From assembly GCF_026212465.1 (NCBI RefSeq), contig NC_080049.1, forward strand, positions 21,734,925 to 21,798,924: 64,000 nucleotides of DNA. Direction: 5' to 3'. The notes below the pieces were generated by a model, which was not told where the DNA came from, made no database searches, and saw nothing but the letters and a program-made list of their open reading frames with translations. How positions within the stretch are numbered: position 1 is the first letter of the stretch; each line of letters begins with the position of its first letter. The position numbers were made by a program, and so were the translations under genes. Below are positions 1 to 12,059 of this stretch, in pieces. This DNA is from Amaranthus tricolor. Taxonomy: Eukaryota; Streptophyta; Magnoliopsida; Caryophyllales; Amaranthaceae.

Positions 1-1767
1 ATTACAATGAAAAAAATGGTACATCTCAGGGGAATAGTTAATAAAATTATAATTACACTATCTGTCCCTTGAAGATTAATACAATTAATAATATTTTTCT
101 TAAATTATTTTAATATGTTAGTATCAATAGCAATTTTAAAGGAAAATAGAAAATACAAAACAAGCTCTAGGTAATATAAAAAACAAATAAATTAGTAAAA
201 AAATTTTATAACACGAACTTATATACAGTGTCAAAACTCAAAAAGAATCATTAGTTTGTAGAAACAGTCTAAGTGTCGATCATCCCAAAACCTTTAGAAA
301 AAATCAAAAGTTGTTTCACTCGATAATAAGAATAAATCTCTCCTAAATAGATCTAATTAAACTACTGCAATTTTTTTCTCATCCTCGTATTCTTCTTCTA
401 CCATAACACTCCCACACATACTGGATTTCAATTTGGATAGATGTTTGAAAATTTGGATTTTTGTAAGAAAATATTGTTTTAGTTGGACTCTAGATTGCAT
501 TGATCTTTCCAACACCAATATGATGTATTTGGTTGGGTTGAACTTTGGGGTCATTAGGTATTTCTGATATGTGATATATCATAATGTGGTACCCAGCCTC
601 AATTCCCATCTTTAAAAACAAAAAACAACTACAAAAAGAAATCCAATCAATCCTACAAGATGACAACAAATCCCAGAAATCCAAGCAATCTTACTATGCT
701 ACAATAATAAATTCTTCCATTCATTCAACAATAGAGAAACAACATAATCATATTCATAGACTCATAGCCATCCTCTTTACTTTAAATCAAGAATCTATTG
801 AGTAGTATCTTTACATTACCCAAACATAGCTTTAGCACCTTGAGTCTAAGCAATGGCGGGTTTTGCAATCGGTCGTTGACCGTTAACCTTTTTAATTGAC
901 TTGTGTGACTAATTGATTTTATTAAAAAATTTTGTTGATTTTTAATCTAGCTGAAAAAGCCAGTTATTTATAAAGATGTTTGATAATATTAAGTATTAGC
1001 TCAATCCAAAAGTCAACAAAAAAATTTTTAACTGCTTGAACAACCAATAAGGCAAAAACCATTCAAAAAGCGAACATTAAAACCAATTGCCAAACATCCA
1101 TAATATTCTCTTATCAACCACTTGCATCTATTGTTGACTAGACAAATCAAGTCCATACAACTTAAACTTAATTACATTCCCATGTTTTGTGCTAATCCTC
1201 CTCTAAAACCAATCAAAATATGCCTAGATCTATTAGCATCTTAATTACAATCCCTCATCAAGCTCTATTTATAACTACAATTCGCTCTTCCAAAATTAAT
1301 TCAAGGATAGTGGTTGAAGTCATATATACATCTGGAATAGATGGCATTATTATACCATGATATATGTCTGAAGAAGGGAGGTTGGAGTTTGATTTAGAGT
1401 TGAATTTGATTTAATTTAGTTTAAATATAATTTTCTTTTTTTAATCTTTAATATTCCTTAGGTCACAGGTAAAAATACCTAATGAATAATCGACCTCTAA
1501 AGATCAATCCAACAAAGGAATAAATTAGAACCCAACTAAAACAATTTTCTTTTTATAATGTGTTTCTTTTAAATTAATAGCAATTATTGTTGTTTTTTTT
1601 TTAACGGAATCACTTGCGACTTAAATTTTATTCGGGATATTTGATTGAAAGTGTTTAGTTTGGTCTTTTGTAGAAGAGTTTGTTTTCACTTATTTTTTTC
1701 TTTTCTTTGTTTGCACAATGAAAAACTACTCATCATGAAAGGTCAGATAAATGACCAAAAAAAATTT
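1..1767. other. AT-rich intergenic DNA, no gene recognised
   Basis: The only open frames are short (65-73 codons), overlap each other on opposite strands near 357-805, and match nothing I recognise. I see no RNA gene and no clear transposon end in this stretch. Confidence 0.6.
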
Positions 1768-2652
1768 TGTTGAGATTAATAGTGTGACTTGAATGCATAA
1801 TTTATGTGTGCATTCATGTGTAACTCATCGGATGGAATCCTATGGATGACTTGAATGGATATATTAAGTTGTGACTTAATGTTTGTGATTTATGATGGAG
1901 TTTAAGAGCTTGATTAATTCATCAAGTTATATAACTTAATTATGGGAGTTATGAGACTTAATGAAGAAGTGTAAATGTTTGATTGAAGATGCTCTACTAT
2001 GCTTAGTCGAACAAAACTGTCAGAAAGCACACTGAAGGTCGCTCGACCGAGCGAGCTCTTGAGTGGGTCGAGCGAACAAACAGAATGTGTCCAGAAGCTA
2101 CCTGTAGCCCGCTCGACCGAGCGAGCCTCTGTTTCGGTTGAGCGGACCTTCTGACGTTTTCTAGGATGTCGTTTTCGTCTCTTTAAGTTCTTAGAGTAGT
2201 TTCAAAGTGATTAATTCTCAGCATTAAAGTTGTAATCTCATTGAATGTAATTAATACTATAAATAGTGAGCTCATTAGCAAACCAAAAACACATCAAACA
2301 CAAACCCCTAAGCCTAAACACATAGCCTCAAAAACACATCAAACACAAACCCCTAAGCCTAACATCTTTTGTAATACTTCATTGTAAGAGTTGTATTTTT
2401 TACTTGTGATAATATAAGCAAGTAACTACACACCACGAAGGACGTAGTCATTATTGGGTGAACCTCTTTAAATCTTTGTGTTCTTTTTGCATTGTTTTAT
2501 TTCCTTTAAACATTGTCATAGTCATTGAAATTATATCGGTTCATCAAGTTACTTCGTGCCTTTCGATCTTGGTAACATTAGAGTTTAAGTTTCATACTTA
2601 GACTCTAATCAAGCAATTATATCAAATTTTTTGGAAATTTCTTGCCCTAACA
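1768..2652 (+). mobile_element. Copia-type LTR (solo or fragment)
   Basis: The stretch begins TGTTGAG and ends CCCTAACA, the TG...CA form of an LTR. A TATA box (CTATAAATAG, about 2256-2265) is followed by an A/C-rich leader and a polyadenylation-like zone. Near 2458-2482 is a 'gggtgaacctctttaaatc' motif, typical of plant copia LTR U5 regions. Two near-identical GCTCGACCGAGCGAGC palindromic segments lie near 2041-2130. A leader segment of about 44 bp is duplicated at 2287-2360. No matching 5-bp target duplication is visible (aattt versus aacac), so it may be a fragment or an old solo LTR. Confidence 0.55.
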
Positions 2653-3670
2653 AACACAAGAGAGAAAGGAAAATTAGAATTTAGAGGAGAGGATGCAAAT
2701 TTTTGGAAAATAAAGAGGATAGAAAGGGAGGGGATTCTTATCCATACTATAACTTGAATGAATGATGTATGGACTAGTTACCTTGATGCATCGTTGTTAT
2801 TACTATTACTTGAATGCAATGTACTTCCTTCATTTTATTTTATTTGGAACGTTTCTTAAAATACGAATGCCAATACACATTTTTAACGGCAACTGTCTCT
2901 AGCTATACACATAAAAAAATGAAAAATTTTATTGAAACTATATATTAAAACAATTCAAGCAAAATTATATATGACTATATTGTTAATGAAAAATAATCCA
3001 CTAAAAAGGTCAAAACTAAACTTTTTAAAAGAGTAAGAGTCAAAATGGTGCAAGTAAAAAAAACCGAAAAAGCATTTGATAAAATTTCACTTGCAATATA
3101 ATAAAAAATTCATTTAACGGCTATTATCACCATCATGTTCATCTAGTCATCGAAAACTAATTTTCAACAAAAAACTTCATGTTTGTAATTGTATTTTACT
3201 TCCTTAAGTCTCTTTGTATTTGCGACCACAAGTAAAAAAAGCTATAACTCTAATTTTTAAGCTCTAGCAAATTTAAAAGGATAAAGAGAATTTTCAAAAA
3301 GATCTTGCTCAAGTGGGCTCTTATTTGTCACCATTAAGTACTAGTTACCAATATTAGAATTGTTCGCTTGGGTTATCAAATTATTTTTAGGTCAAATGTT
3401 TCGGGTCGATTTAAAATCGATTCTTGTGTCCACATTGACTTTTACATTATTTTAAATTCATTTTGAAGTTGAATTAAGTCGGGTATGGTTTCAATGTCGG
3501 GTAAATATTGGATCACCGATTCTTATTTGTCAATGTTAAGTGCTACTTAATCAATCACGGTTTTCTTTTTTCATTTGTGCAGTGGACATATCATACTTGT
3601 ATCACTTTCAAATGTGGAATAAAAGGTCATTGGGCAACCTAATGTTATACTGTCAAAGATCTGGTAGACC
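2653..3670. other. Intergenic DNA, no gene recognised
   Basis: AT-rich sequence without a supported ORF. Around 2820-3060 there is a weak Stowaway-like look, but no pairing ends that I can confirm. Confidence 0.4.
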
Positions 3671-3679
3671 TCTATATGA

Positions 3680-3810
3680 GAAAATTTGAAAAAACTAAGA
3701 CAATTAGACAACTTATTTCCCAAAATAAGCTCCGTGAAAACTTATTTCCCAAAATAAGCGTCCATACATCCAGACCAGTGCTTTGGATAAGTCGCTGTTA
3801 GTAACAGCGA
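3680..3810 (+). repeat. Left terminal inverted repeat of the MULE
   Basis: It begins GAAAATTTGAA and pairs with the right end at 8144-8274. Inside it are two copies of the hairpin-like motif TTATTTCCCAAAATAAG and, at 3791-3810, the near-palindrome GTCGCTGTTAGTAACAGCGA. A second palindrome lies at 3841-3860. Confidence 0.85.
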
Positions 3811-4466
3811 GAGAAGGGAAAAAAAATTAAAAGACTTAAGTCGCTATTACTAACAGCGACTTAAGTCGTTTTATTTTTCCAGTTTCTTCTTCTTCCTCAT
3901 TTCAGTTCGCGTTTTTTTGCTTCATTCGACATCTCCCTCGTTTATCCTCCATTAAAATCACATTCAATCTTCCAACTAAATTCATCAAAGTCGAAGTTGG
4001 TACCACTAATTTGTTGTATAATCTTCCTACATCGAATTAAGGTATTTTTTTCTGATTATCAATTTTTGGAAAATTAGGGTTTAGTGAATTTTAATGAACT
4101 TTCCCATTAATGTAGGTTCATATACTTGCAATTTACTAATTGTTGTTGATCTACAGTTTATTGAGGTACGTTTTTATTTGGTGTTGTTGTTCAACTTGTT
4201 GCATTGTTGCAATTGTTTCAAGTACGAATTTACTAATTGTTGTTCAATTTTAAATTTTTCTATTTGGAGTTGATTTTAAAATGTATGTCATGTATAGTGG
4301 TCATTTAGAATTAAGCTCTACGAATATGTCGAATGTAGTTATTATTTGCCTTGATCTTCATAATTAATAGTTTGTTCGAGAATTTGTTGTTGAATTTAAA
4401 ATGTGTAGTGGTAATATATTTATGAACACGATGGTGATGTTGATTTTGTATTGTGTTGTTGTAGAA

Positions 4467-6442
4467 ATGGATTCATTTCGTGTGACTGTTGTATGCTTTT
4501 GGAATGGTTCAATACGATCAACTAGTAACAATGTTAAGTATGTTGGGGGAAGACGTAAACTGTTTGCATGCAATTCATACATGGATTTGAATGAATTTAA
4601 ACATTTTATATGCTCTAGGATTGGCATTGACACTACAAGAAGTATTGTCAATTTAAGTTTTAAGTACAATCTTAGTGGAGATTTGTTAACTTTTCCGGTT
4701 GAGCATGAGAAGGCTATAGATGCAATGTGGGAGTATTCAAGGTCTACCCCTAGTCCTTCTTTAGAGTTATATGTAGAAGAGGTACCCCTAGGGAATGAAG
4801 ATATCAATGTTGTGGAAACAAATGCATTCATGAATATAACTCCTTCTGCTCCTTCTCATACGCCCTTCCCTACCCAAAAAACCCAAAATCCCTTTATGTC
4901 ATCTTCCTCTTATCCTTCTAATGAACCCAATCAAAGTCAATTTCAAGTCACAAATGATGATACTTGTAACTTAGAAGATACAAATGAGCCTTGGGATGAT
5001 GTTATTAGTAAGAGTAACGAAATCGTTGAAGCTCCTTCAGAGGATGATGTGGGTGTTGATGAGGAGGCTCTAGCTAATGACATAACTTTAGGAAACATTC
5101 CAACAAACATTGCCCCTACACCCTATGCACTGGTTCCCCCTCTAGATGAACACATTGAGGACAATTCTTGGAGGTCTTGGGATTGTGATACAACCTACAC
5201 CGACGAAAGAGAGTTTCAAAAGGGTATGATGTTTGAGAACAAGGATGCGTTGTTGGACGCTGTTAGATTGTATCATATTCGTAGGAACGTTGAGTACCGA
5301 ACTGAGACTTCAAATCAAGTCGTGCTCACCTTGAAGTGTAAGAGAGGGTGTGGTTAGAGGCTTAGGGCTAGGAAGAGCTCCTATTCACCATCATGGGAGA
5401 TTGTTACGTATAAAGGGAAGCATGGGGGTTGTGTATTAAGTACTGAAAACATGTCAGCTGGGCACATTCATTTGACATCTTCCGTGATTAACAATCTTAT
5501 TAGAAATTGTGTTGCTCAAGATCCATCAATTAAGGTCTCTGTTGTGCTAAACAGCAAGCCCTTCTGTCCACCTATGGGACATGGGAAGATTCTTATCCCC
5601 TCCTTCCACGCTTCTTGAAAGCAATGCAAGTTTCTAACCCCGGGACCGTATTTGAGTGGTTCTTTAAGGAAGATAATGATGTCGGTGTGTATGTCCGTCC
5701 TAGTATTAGAACTTTCCAACGCGTGTTCTGGGCTTTCCAACCTAGTATTGAGGGATTCAAGTATTGCAAACCCGTTATTGCCATTGACGGAACACATTTG
5801 TATGGTAAGTATCGCCATACGTTGTTGACTGCGATTGCCCAAGATGGGAACAAGGGAATCTTCCCGCTTGCCTTTGCTTTGGTCGAAAAAGAATGCATAG
5901 CCGCTTGGTCTTGGTTTATGGCGTGTGTTCGTAAGCATGTTATGCATAGTCCAGGGTTATGCGTTATTTTCGATAGGCATGCGGGCATTCTAGCAACCAT
6001 GGAGGAGCCGGAATGGCAACCTCCAAACGCCCATCATAGGTTTTGCTTGCGGCATTTGTTAAGCAACTTCAATCGTCAAATGGGTAATGTGAAGTTGAAG
6101 AAAATGTTTGGTAGGAAGGCAGAGCAAAGACAACCAAATAAGGTCGTCGAGGGATTGAAGGCCATTGGTGTTGCTAACCGAGAGGCTCTTTTTTGGATTG
6201 ATCAAGTTGGTGATATGTGCAAATGGTCAATATGTCATGATGGAGGATATAGATACGGTGTTACTAATACCAACTTAGCGGAAGTGTTTAACAATGTGAT
6301 GAAGGGTGTACGTTTCTTGCCCATAACTACTCTTGCCCATACGGTGTTACTATTGTGGAGTGCACTCGGGCATATTGTCAGGGGCGTGGAGAGCATCTGT
6401 ACCTCTGATCTGCTTCGACATAGTCGAAGTGCATCTCCCTGA
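4467..6442 (+). pseudogene. MULE transposase (MuDR type), disrupted
   Basis: This is a Mutator-like transposase that would cut and paste the surrounding element. The likely start is the ATG at 4467, directly after a splice-acceptor-like 'ttgttgtag' that suggests a 5'UTR intron. Residues about 1-110 look like the PB1-like N-terminal domain of plant MULEs. A proline/serine- and acid-rich linker follows, then a MuDR DNA-binding domain ending CKRGCG. A TAG at 5355-5357 replaces the Trp expected before LRAR, and the frame continues cleanly after it. Near 5540-5570 some tens of bases appear missing, with a frame change. The catalytic domain (5615-6350) keeps the first Asp in AIDGTHLYGKY, the second in IFDRHAGI, a CLRH zinc-like motif, and the Glu context NTNLAEVFNNVMK. 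After about 6350 this frame ends, and a plant-mobile-domain frame takes over. It is decayed but recent enough to align throughout. Confidence 0.85.
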
Positions 6443-7170
6443 GCGCGTACTGCGCCAATTTGGGATGGTACAGGGCATCCCGCCTCCATGTGACACAGAA
6501 GCGGAGCTCCACCACTCTCGCAAGGGTCGAGAACCCAAGAACTGGCTAGAGGTCAACTGGCGCCATGTCGCTCGTTGGGAGCACAGGCTAGAGCTGCTGG
6601 CCCAAGGTGCGCCAATCGACGCTGCAGGCGCACCTAATACGGCGGATTACATGTCGTGGTTCCTCTCCATTACTCGTCGATGGATGACACCACGAGGTAT
6701 CATGGCGGCATCCCAGTACACTCCCGCAGCACCGACGATGACACACTTTGTAAGTATTCTTCAACATTGATTATTATCCATACAACTTACACTTTAAACA
6801 TTTCATTAATACTTAAGTCTTACAGCAGGCACAGGGCATTGCATCAGTCATCAGCTCCTCCCAAGAGGAGCCCGTACGGGAGATTGCCCAAGGCATACTC
6901 CAAGGGACACAGTTTCATCAATTCATTCCGGAATTGACTGCGCCCGACACCACTACGTACGAGTGCGGTTCATCTCCTCATCATGCCGACGTTCATCTTG
7001 AGGAGGTTGACTTAACGTGCCCAGACTACGGTGTCGGGTCCTCACAGGTTGCCACATCATCACACTATTAATCCCCTCCCCTACCCGAGCGTCATGCGAC
7101 TGCATCTTACTATCGTAGGAGGCGTCGTAAACCGTCACAATTAGACAGGGTACAGGAGGAGGATTAGCAT
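6333..7170 (+). pseudogene. Plant mobile domain (PMD) tail joined to the MULE transposase
   Basis: Overlapping the end of the transposase in another frame is the C-terminal half of a plant mobile domain (MAIN/MAIL, 'aminotransferase-like' family). Key segments are LICFDIVEVHLPERVLRQFG, then GIPPP, then NWLEVNWRHVARWEHR and WFLSITRRWMTP. A GTAAGT donor follows ACACACTTT at about 6749. A TTACAG acceptor near 6827 lets the frame continue to a TAA at about 7069. Past that stop the same frame gives a basic tail YYRRRRRKP and QLDRVQEED, ending at about 7168. Such an Arg-rich tail is usual for PMD proteins, so the TAA is probably a later mutation. This part looks richer in GC than the transposase. 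The N-terminal half of the PMD is missing, suggesting a deletion at the junction near 6350. Confidence 0.75.
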
Positions 7171-7527
7171 TACAATAGTTTTTGTATATTTTGAAGATTA
7201 GTGACATTTTGTATATATTCAACACTTGTACATATTCAGAATTTGTAACATATTGACTTTTGCCTATACTTTGTAATATATGTGTACATGTATATATTTT
7301 AATCGTATTAGCAAATGTTTATTATCGTTGCCTTGATGTTAAGTACTCAGACTTTTCGGCGATGAATCATTCCGCCAAGAATGTAGTATGAATTTAATCA
7401 AAAACAAACAACCAATCATATTCAAATAGGGATGTTGCTATCGGACATTCAACACAATTGCAATCATGTTCAACAAATTCATATCAAATTACATACTTCA
7501 TTCGTTAAGTTAAACTACCGTCGCTAA

Positions 7528-7845
7528 CTAAGAAGGCTTCTTAAACTTTCTCATAATCCTTTCAGTCTCTTCTTTCCTATGCGCCATATCATCCATTTGT
7601 CTCTTTAGATTAAATACCTCATCTTTGAGCTCTTTTTTTTCCTTTTCAAGCCGTATTATTAACTCTCTCTGCCATTTCGTACCCTCCGGAGCAATCCATC
7701 TAAAGTATGTGCATCCTAATCCGTCAACCAAGTAGAAAGGGCAAGCAACAAATTCACACCCTGGATCAAAGTCGCTCCAATCTGTATTAATCTCAACTTC
7801 ATAACCACAATCACAAAGCTCTTCAATACAATGCTCCTTTGACAT
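7528..7845 (-). CDS. GRF-type zinc-finger coiled-coil protein carried by the MULE
   Basis: This 105-aa open frame lies inside the MULE, convergent with the transposase and reading inward from the right TIR. The N-terminal part has the layout of a GRF zinc finger: Cys11 and Cys13-Gly14 (CDCG), Cys35, Cys45, and an aromatic YFRW. The usual Pro-Gly-Arg-x-Phe core reads PGCEF, so the signature Arg is Cys30, which a CGT-to-TGT change would explain. Residues about 62-100 are charged and heptad-like (RLEKEKKELKDEVFNLKRQM), which predicts a coiled coil. The start is the ATG at 7843-7845. GRF fingers bind nucleic acids, and a helper or regulatory role in transposition is my inference. The frame is intact apart from that residue. 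It could also be a captured host gene fragment. Confidence 0.7.
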   Translation of the reverse strand: MSKEHCIEELCDCGYEVEINTDWSDFDPGCEFVACPFYLVDGLGCTYFRWIAPEGTKWQRELIIRLEKEKKELKDEVFNLKRQMDDMAHRKEETERIMRKFKKPS

Positions 7846-8143
7846 CTACATAATACATATAATATAGTAACGTAAATGAACTTTCAAAAATTATATTAAT
7901 ATTTAAAAATTAAAAGTAAAACTAACATAATACATAATGTTACCTTTAGAAATTAAGAGAAGAAGAATGATGTAGAATTGATATAATGAAGTATGGGAAA
8001 TGAAGAAGCTATTTATAGAACATCATTACAACGGCTATTTTCAAGTTCCTAACGGCTATTTTTCTAATTAACAACAGCTACTTTACTTCGTAAAAAAAAA
8101 AAATTAAAGGACCTTAGGCAATTTAAATTTTTTTTTCCTTCTT

Positions 8144-8274
8144 TCGCTGTTACTAACAGCGACTTATCCAAAGCTCTGATCTGGATGTACGGACGCTTAT
8201 TTTGGGAAATAAGTTTTCACGAAGCTTATTTTGGGAAATAAGTTGTTCAAATGTCTTATTTTTTTCACTTTTTC
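8144..8274 (-). repeat. Right terminal inverted repeat of the MULE
   Basis: Inverted counterpart of 3680-3810. It carries the palindrome TCGCTGTTACTAACAGCGA (8144-8162), two TTATTTTGGGAAATAAG motifs, and the outer end ttcactttttc at 8274. The 9-bp duplication TCCATATGA follows. Confidence 0.85.
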
Positions 8275-8429
8275 TCCATATGACATCCCAAAATGGTAAA
8301 ATAAAATGTGAGCATAACTTCATCAAGGAAGATTCCCCTCTACCAGTGTGGATGATATTCAAATTGTTAAAGCCACACAAAACCACTTATGTTTTTTTAT
8401 TTTATTACTATCATAATTTGCAACAGATT

Positions 8430-11400
8430 TAATATCCTTAATCTTAATCTTCCGATTAATTATTCCGAATTTTCAACTTAAATTTCTAATCCTTTGGTTA
8501 TCCATTTCAAACCATCTTTAATTCCTAAACCTTTTTCCGATTTTGTAATTTCTTTCAAATATTAAACTTTAAAATTTTTATTTTGTTTTAAATTTTTTAG
8601 AAGCACTAAAATATTATTTTATTATTTTATAGTACGAAAAGTAAAATTTTATTATTATATTTACGATTTTGTAAAATGTTACGTTTAAGTTTCCTTTTGT
8701 AAACTAACATTACTACTTATTATTTTAACCTTGTAACTTTGATTTAATTATTTTATACCTAAAAATGAATCGTATTTTTATTATTAACTTTAAGTATGGT
8801 TTTAAGCAAAATTTTCTAAGTAAACTATCATATTTTCATAATCAAACTTACCCATTATTTTAAAGTATATTTACTTGTACATACTAGAATAAAAATTTGA
8901 TAAACTAAAATTCTTTTTATTTAACTCATGATGTTCATTACTTCACAAGCTAACCTTCTTTTATAATTCAATCTCTTATACACCCACTTACACACTCCAA
9001 CTCTTACAAGTTTACTTCCACACTCCAACTCTAACACATACACTTATATACTCCAAATCACTTACACAAGTTAACCTTTTTCCATACTCCTAACATTCTT
9101 ATTCATACAACTTATGAACTAGAAATTACCCAAAATCCATTATAAGCACCCCTTTGCCATGAGAACACTTTCACCTCTATCATCAAATCTTTTATTCTTT
9201 CTTATATCTTCTCTTCACTAAAATCTTACTAACTCAATACTTTTATTATTAGTTGAAGAAATTCAAGAAGATGGAGCTTAGAACACTCATTATTTAACTT
9301 AAATCATCATCATTTTGGAGCATTATTGGGTTATTACTTTGGGTATTTAATGTATCATTATTTTTGGAGTTTGGATTTATTTATTTTGGGAGCTTAGAAG
9401 ATTATTATCATTATTTTGGGAGTTTAGATTAATTATCTTTGGATCATTATTATCTATCTTGGAGGGTTTTATTTCTTATTATTTTCCTAATTAGTACTTA
9501 GTACTAAACCTTGGTGTTAGTATGGTATAACTTCTTACCCTACTCTTTTTGTGGAATTTTACATTATATTTACTTTATAATGTGCAAAGTATGAAATATG
9601 TTGATATGTTTTAGTAGGAAGTTAGTTTAATGAAATTATAATCAAGATTATATTAAGTATATGTATGCTAAAAGTATTTTTAGTATGTTAATTTAATAAT
9701 TTTTGTACAAATTCGGAAAGTTGGGTGCAAAATTGTATTCTAGTGATAATAAGTATAATTTATGTTTAAACTAGTGTTAGTATATTTATTAGTTATTCGT
9801 TGCATTAGGAATGTTATTACACTTGAGAATTTTAATGTTAGAATTTTTGTTTATATGTTTATGATAGCGTTCAAACTAGTTTATAGGGTAATAAGTTATT
9901 TTATGAACATATTTTTTTTATCAAGTATGGTTGCACTAAGAATGTTGTTATTATACTTTATTTTGAGATTAAAGTTTATCCTTAAAATTATCGTAAATTT
10001 CTAAGTTATTGCATAAAGTTTTTATATTTTTTTAAGTGGTTATGTCAATTATTTAAATCTATGATTTAGTATAATAAATTATATTAAGTCGTATTTTTTA
10101 TGTGAAACGGCCCCAAAACACTCATAAGCCATTCGACCACTATCATAAAAAAAGAGAGAGTTTGATTTACTATTTTAAATTATTACAAGGTATTTTTGTG
10201 ATAATAATAAAATAACAATTTAAAAAGATATTTTTGAGAAATTTTTATAAGTTATTAAATGTTAAAGTGTTTTCTTGAATATATGAGATTTCATAATAAA
10301 AAGTAACTTTTAATCACTATTTAGAAAAAAATATTTTGTTTGCTTACTATTTGACCAAAATTTATGTAAAATAATGTAAAAGTATTTTTAGTAAACTTGC
10401 TGCTCAAACTATGTGTGAAATATTGATATTTTGAGATTACAAGTTTTACTTGTTTTATAATTTGAAATATTGACTTTTGTGAAAATTATAATTTGACTTG
10501 CTTTAAAACTAGAAATATTGATTTTTGTGAAATTATAAGTTTTATTTGTTTTATAATTAGAATGTTGATTTTTGCAAACCTAATAAGTTTACTTATTTTT
10601 CTAAACTTGAAATATTAATTTTTGGTTAACTTGTAGAATTTTGGAAACTTATCCAAATGATGCAAATTTTAACTTGAATTGTAATTAGAATATTTGTTTT
10701 TTTAAGAGAATAAAGTTTAATTATTGCAAAGTTGAAAATGTTGATTTTAGGAATTTATTGAAAGAGAAATAAATTTTAGTAGCTACTTGTGGAAAATATT
10801 AACTTGGAGACTATTAATAGAATATTAAGTTATTAGTGTGAATTTAGTGAACTATTAAAAATAAAGTTATAAATAAAATTTAATGTGTAAATTAATAATG
10901 AATGTATAACGATATAAAGGTCAATTTTATGTTATAATTAAGAATTTTATTTAATAAAAGAGGTTATCACCTAAGTTGATCAAAGTCAAAGTCAAAGTCA
11001 AATTGTAGTACTAAAAATGTGATGTACTTGTGTGAATGAATATTGATAGAATGACCCTGATAGTAAGGTAATGTTGAACCATGGATCGGCATGTAACATC
11101 CTGGCGCCTGTGTTGGTTGGCACGTAAAATGCGGTGTAAGACAGGGGGTTAGCTATCTATCCTGTAGAGCTCTAGCATAATTGTATTGGAGGGTGACGAC
11201 TCCCACCACAGTTAGGGTTTAAGACTACGGTCCTCACCTAACCAGACCCTTACATATATCAGGTGTCATATTATTGTGCTTCTTGATCAGTGATAAATTT
11301 GATTAGTGTTCATGCTATGATGTATGGTACGGTTTTGAGTATTAACCAAATGAACTTATTTAAGTATTAAGATTATCGAATTATATAAGTGGCAGTAACG

Positions 11401-11960
11401 TACTTCTGTCAGGATTGAGAATAGTATCTTAATGACTTAAAAGTATGAAACAGAAAGAAAAAATATAGTTAAAGTATACAGTGGTGTCAATTAATTATAA
11501 GTTTGTACTTAAATTATTATTTTGTAAATGTAGCATGTAGTTTTCGTAATTTGAGCTAGATAGGAAGTTATGCTCGGCGTTAAGCACTGATCGATTCAAT
11601 CGGTTGTCATCCGTATCATGGATGGCATCATTTTGCAGGATTTAGTTTCAAGTTCTGATCCAAGCCGCAGCAATTACTATTTATCGATAACTTAGCTGCT
11701 TTTTGTACCTTTATTGATGACTTGATGTGGATGTATCTTTTTTTTCATTTTGAGCAAACAATATTTCTTATCAGATGTAATATTTTACTTTTATTTTAAA
11801 AATTTCAGTTTTATGATTTAAAGTTTTTAACTGTTCAACATTTTAAAACTTCTGCAATATTTTTGTATTAAACATTATTATTAAATGTTAATTATGTATC
11901 GAGATTGTCGTTCCTGTGACATAATCAGTCGATGAACTTTTCTTAGATATTTGATGAACA
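8430..11960 (+). mobile_element. Probable LTR-retrotransposon fragment (non-coding)
   Basis: No coding frame is supported. The texture is that of a long plant gypsy LTR: a C/T-rich leader near 9000-9250, monotonous A/T-rich DNA to about 10900, then a GC-richer block (11040-11260). That block has a GGCATGTAACATCCTGGCGCC segment, 'gggggttagctat' and 'ctcacctaaccag'. A U5-like segment lies near 11560-11760. I could not find paired ends or a target duplication, so the limits are approximate. Confidence 0.35.
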
Positions 11961-12059
11961 AAAAAAATTTTATTTTTCCCAACTGCTCAATGAGACTAGG
12001 GGTCTAAAGGAGGAAATTCGACAAACTTCGGACATCTAAAGAACACATGATCATGGGTT

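Larger units (their letters stand above)
3671..8283 (+). mobile_element. MULE DNA transposon with long TIRs and 9-bp TSD
   Basis: The element spans 3680-8274 (4595 bp). Flanking 9-bp sequences TCTATATGA (3671-3679) and TCCATATGA (8275-8283) match at 8 of 9 positions, as expected for a Mutator-like element. The terminal inverted repeats run about 130 bp. They contain paired motifs built on 'cttatttcccaaaataag' and a near-palindromic TCGCTGTTAGTAACAGCGA block just inside. The element carries a plus-strand transposase with a plant-mobile-domain tail and a convergent minus-strand GRF zinc-finger ORF. The transposase is broken by a stop and a deletion, so this copy is probably not autonomous. The GRF frame is still open. 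A small MITE with related ends lies at 26192-26639. Confidence 0.85.

Noticed and set aside
584..805. 73-codon plus-strand frame
   Set aside because: Low-complexity AT-rich sequence, overlapping antisense frame, no recognised motif.
4364..4831. 155-codon minus-strand frame
   Set aside because: Shadow of the MULE transposase N-terminus.
5516..6000. Two minus-strand frames of 135 and 143 codons
   Set aside because: Antisense shadows of the transposase catalytic region.
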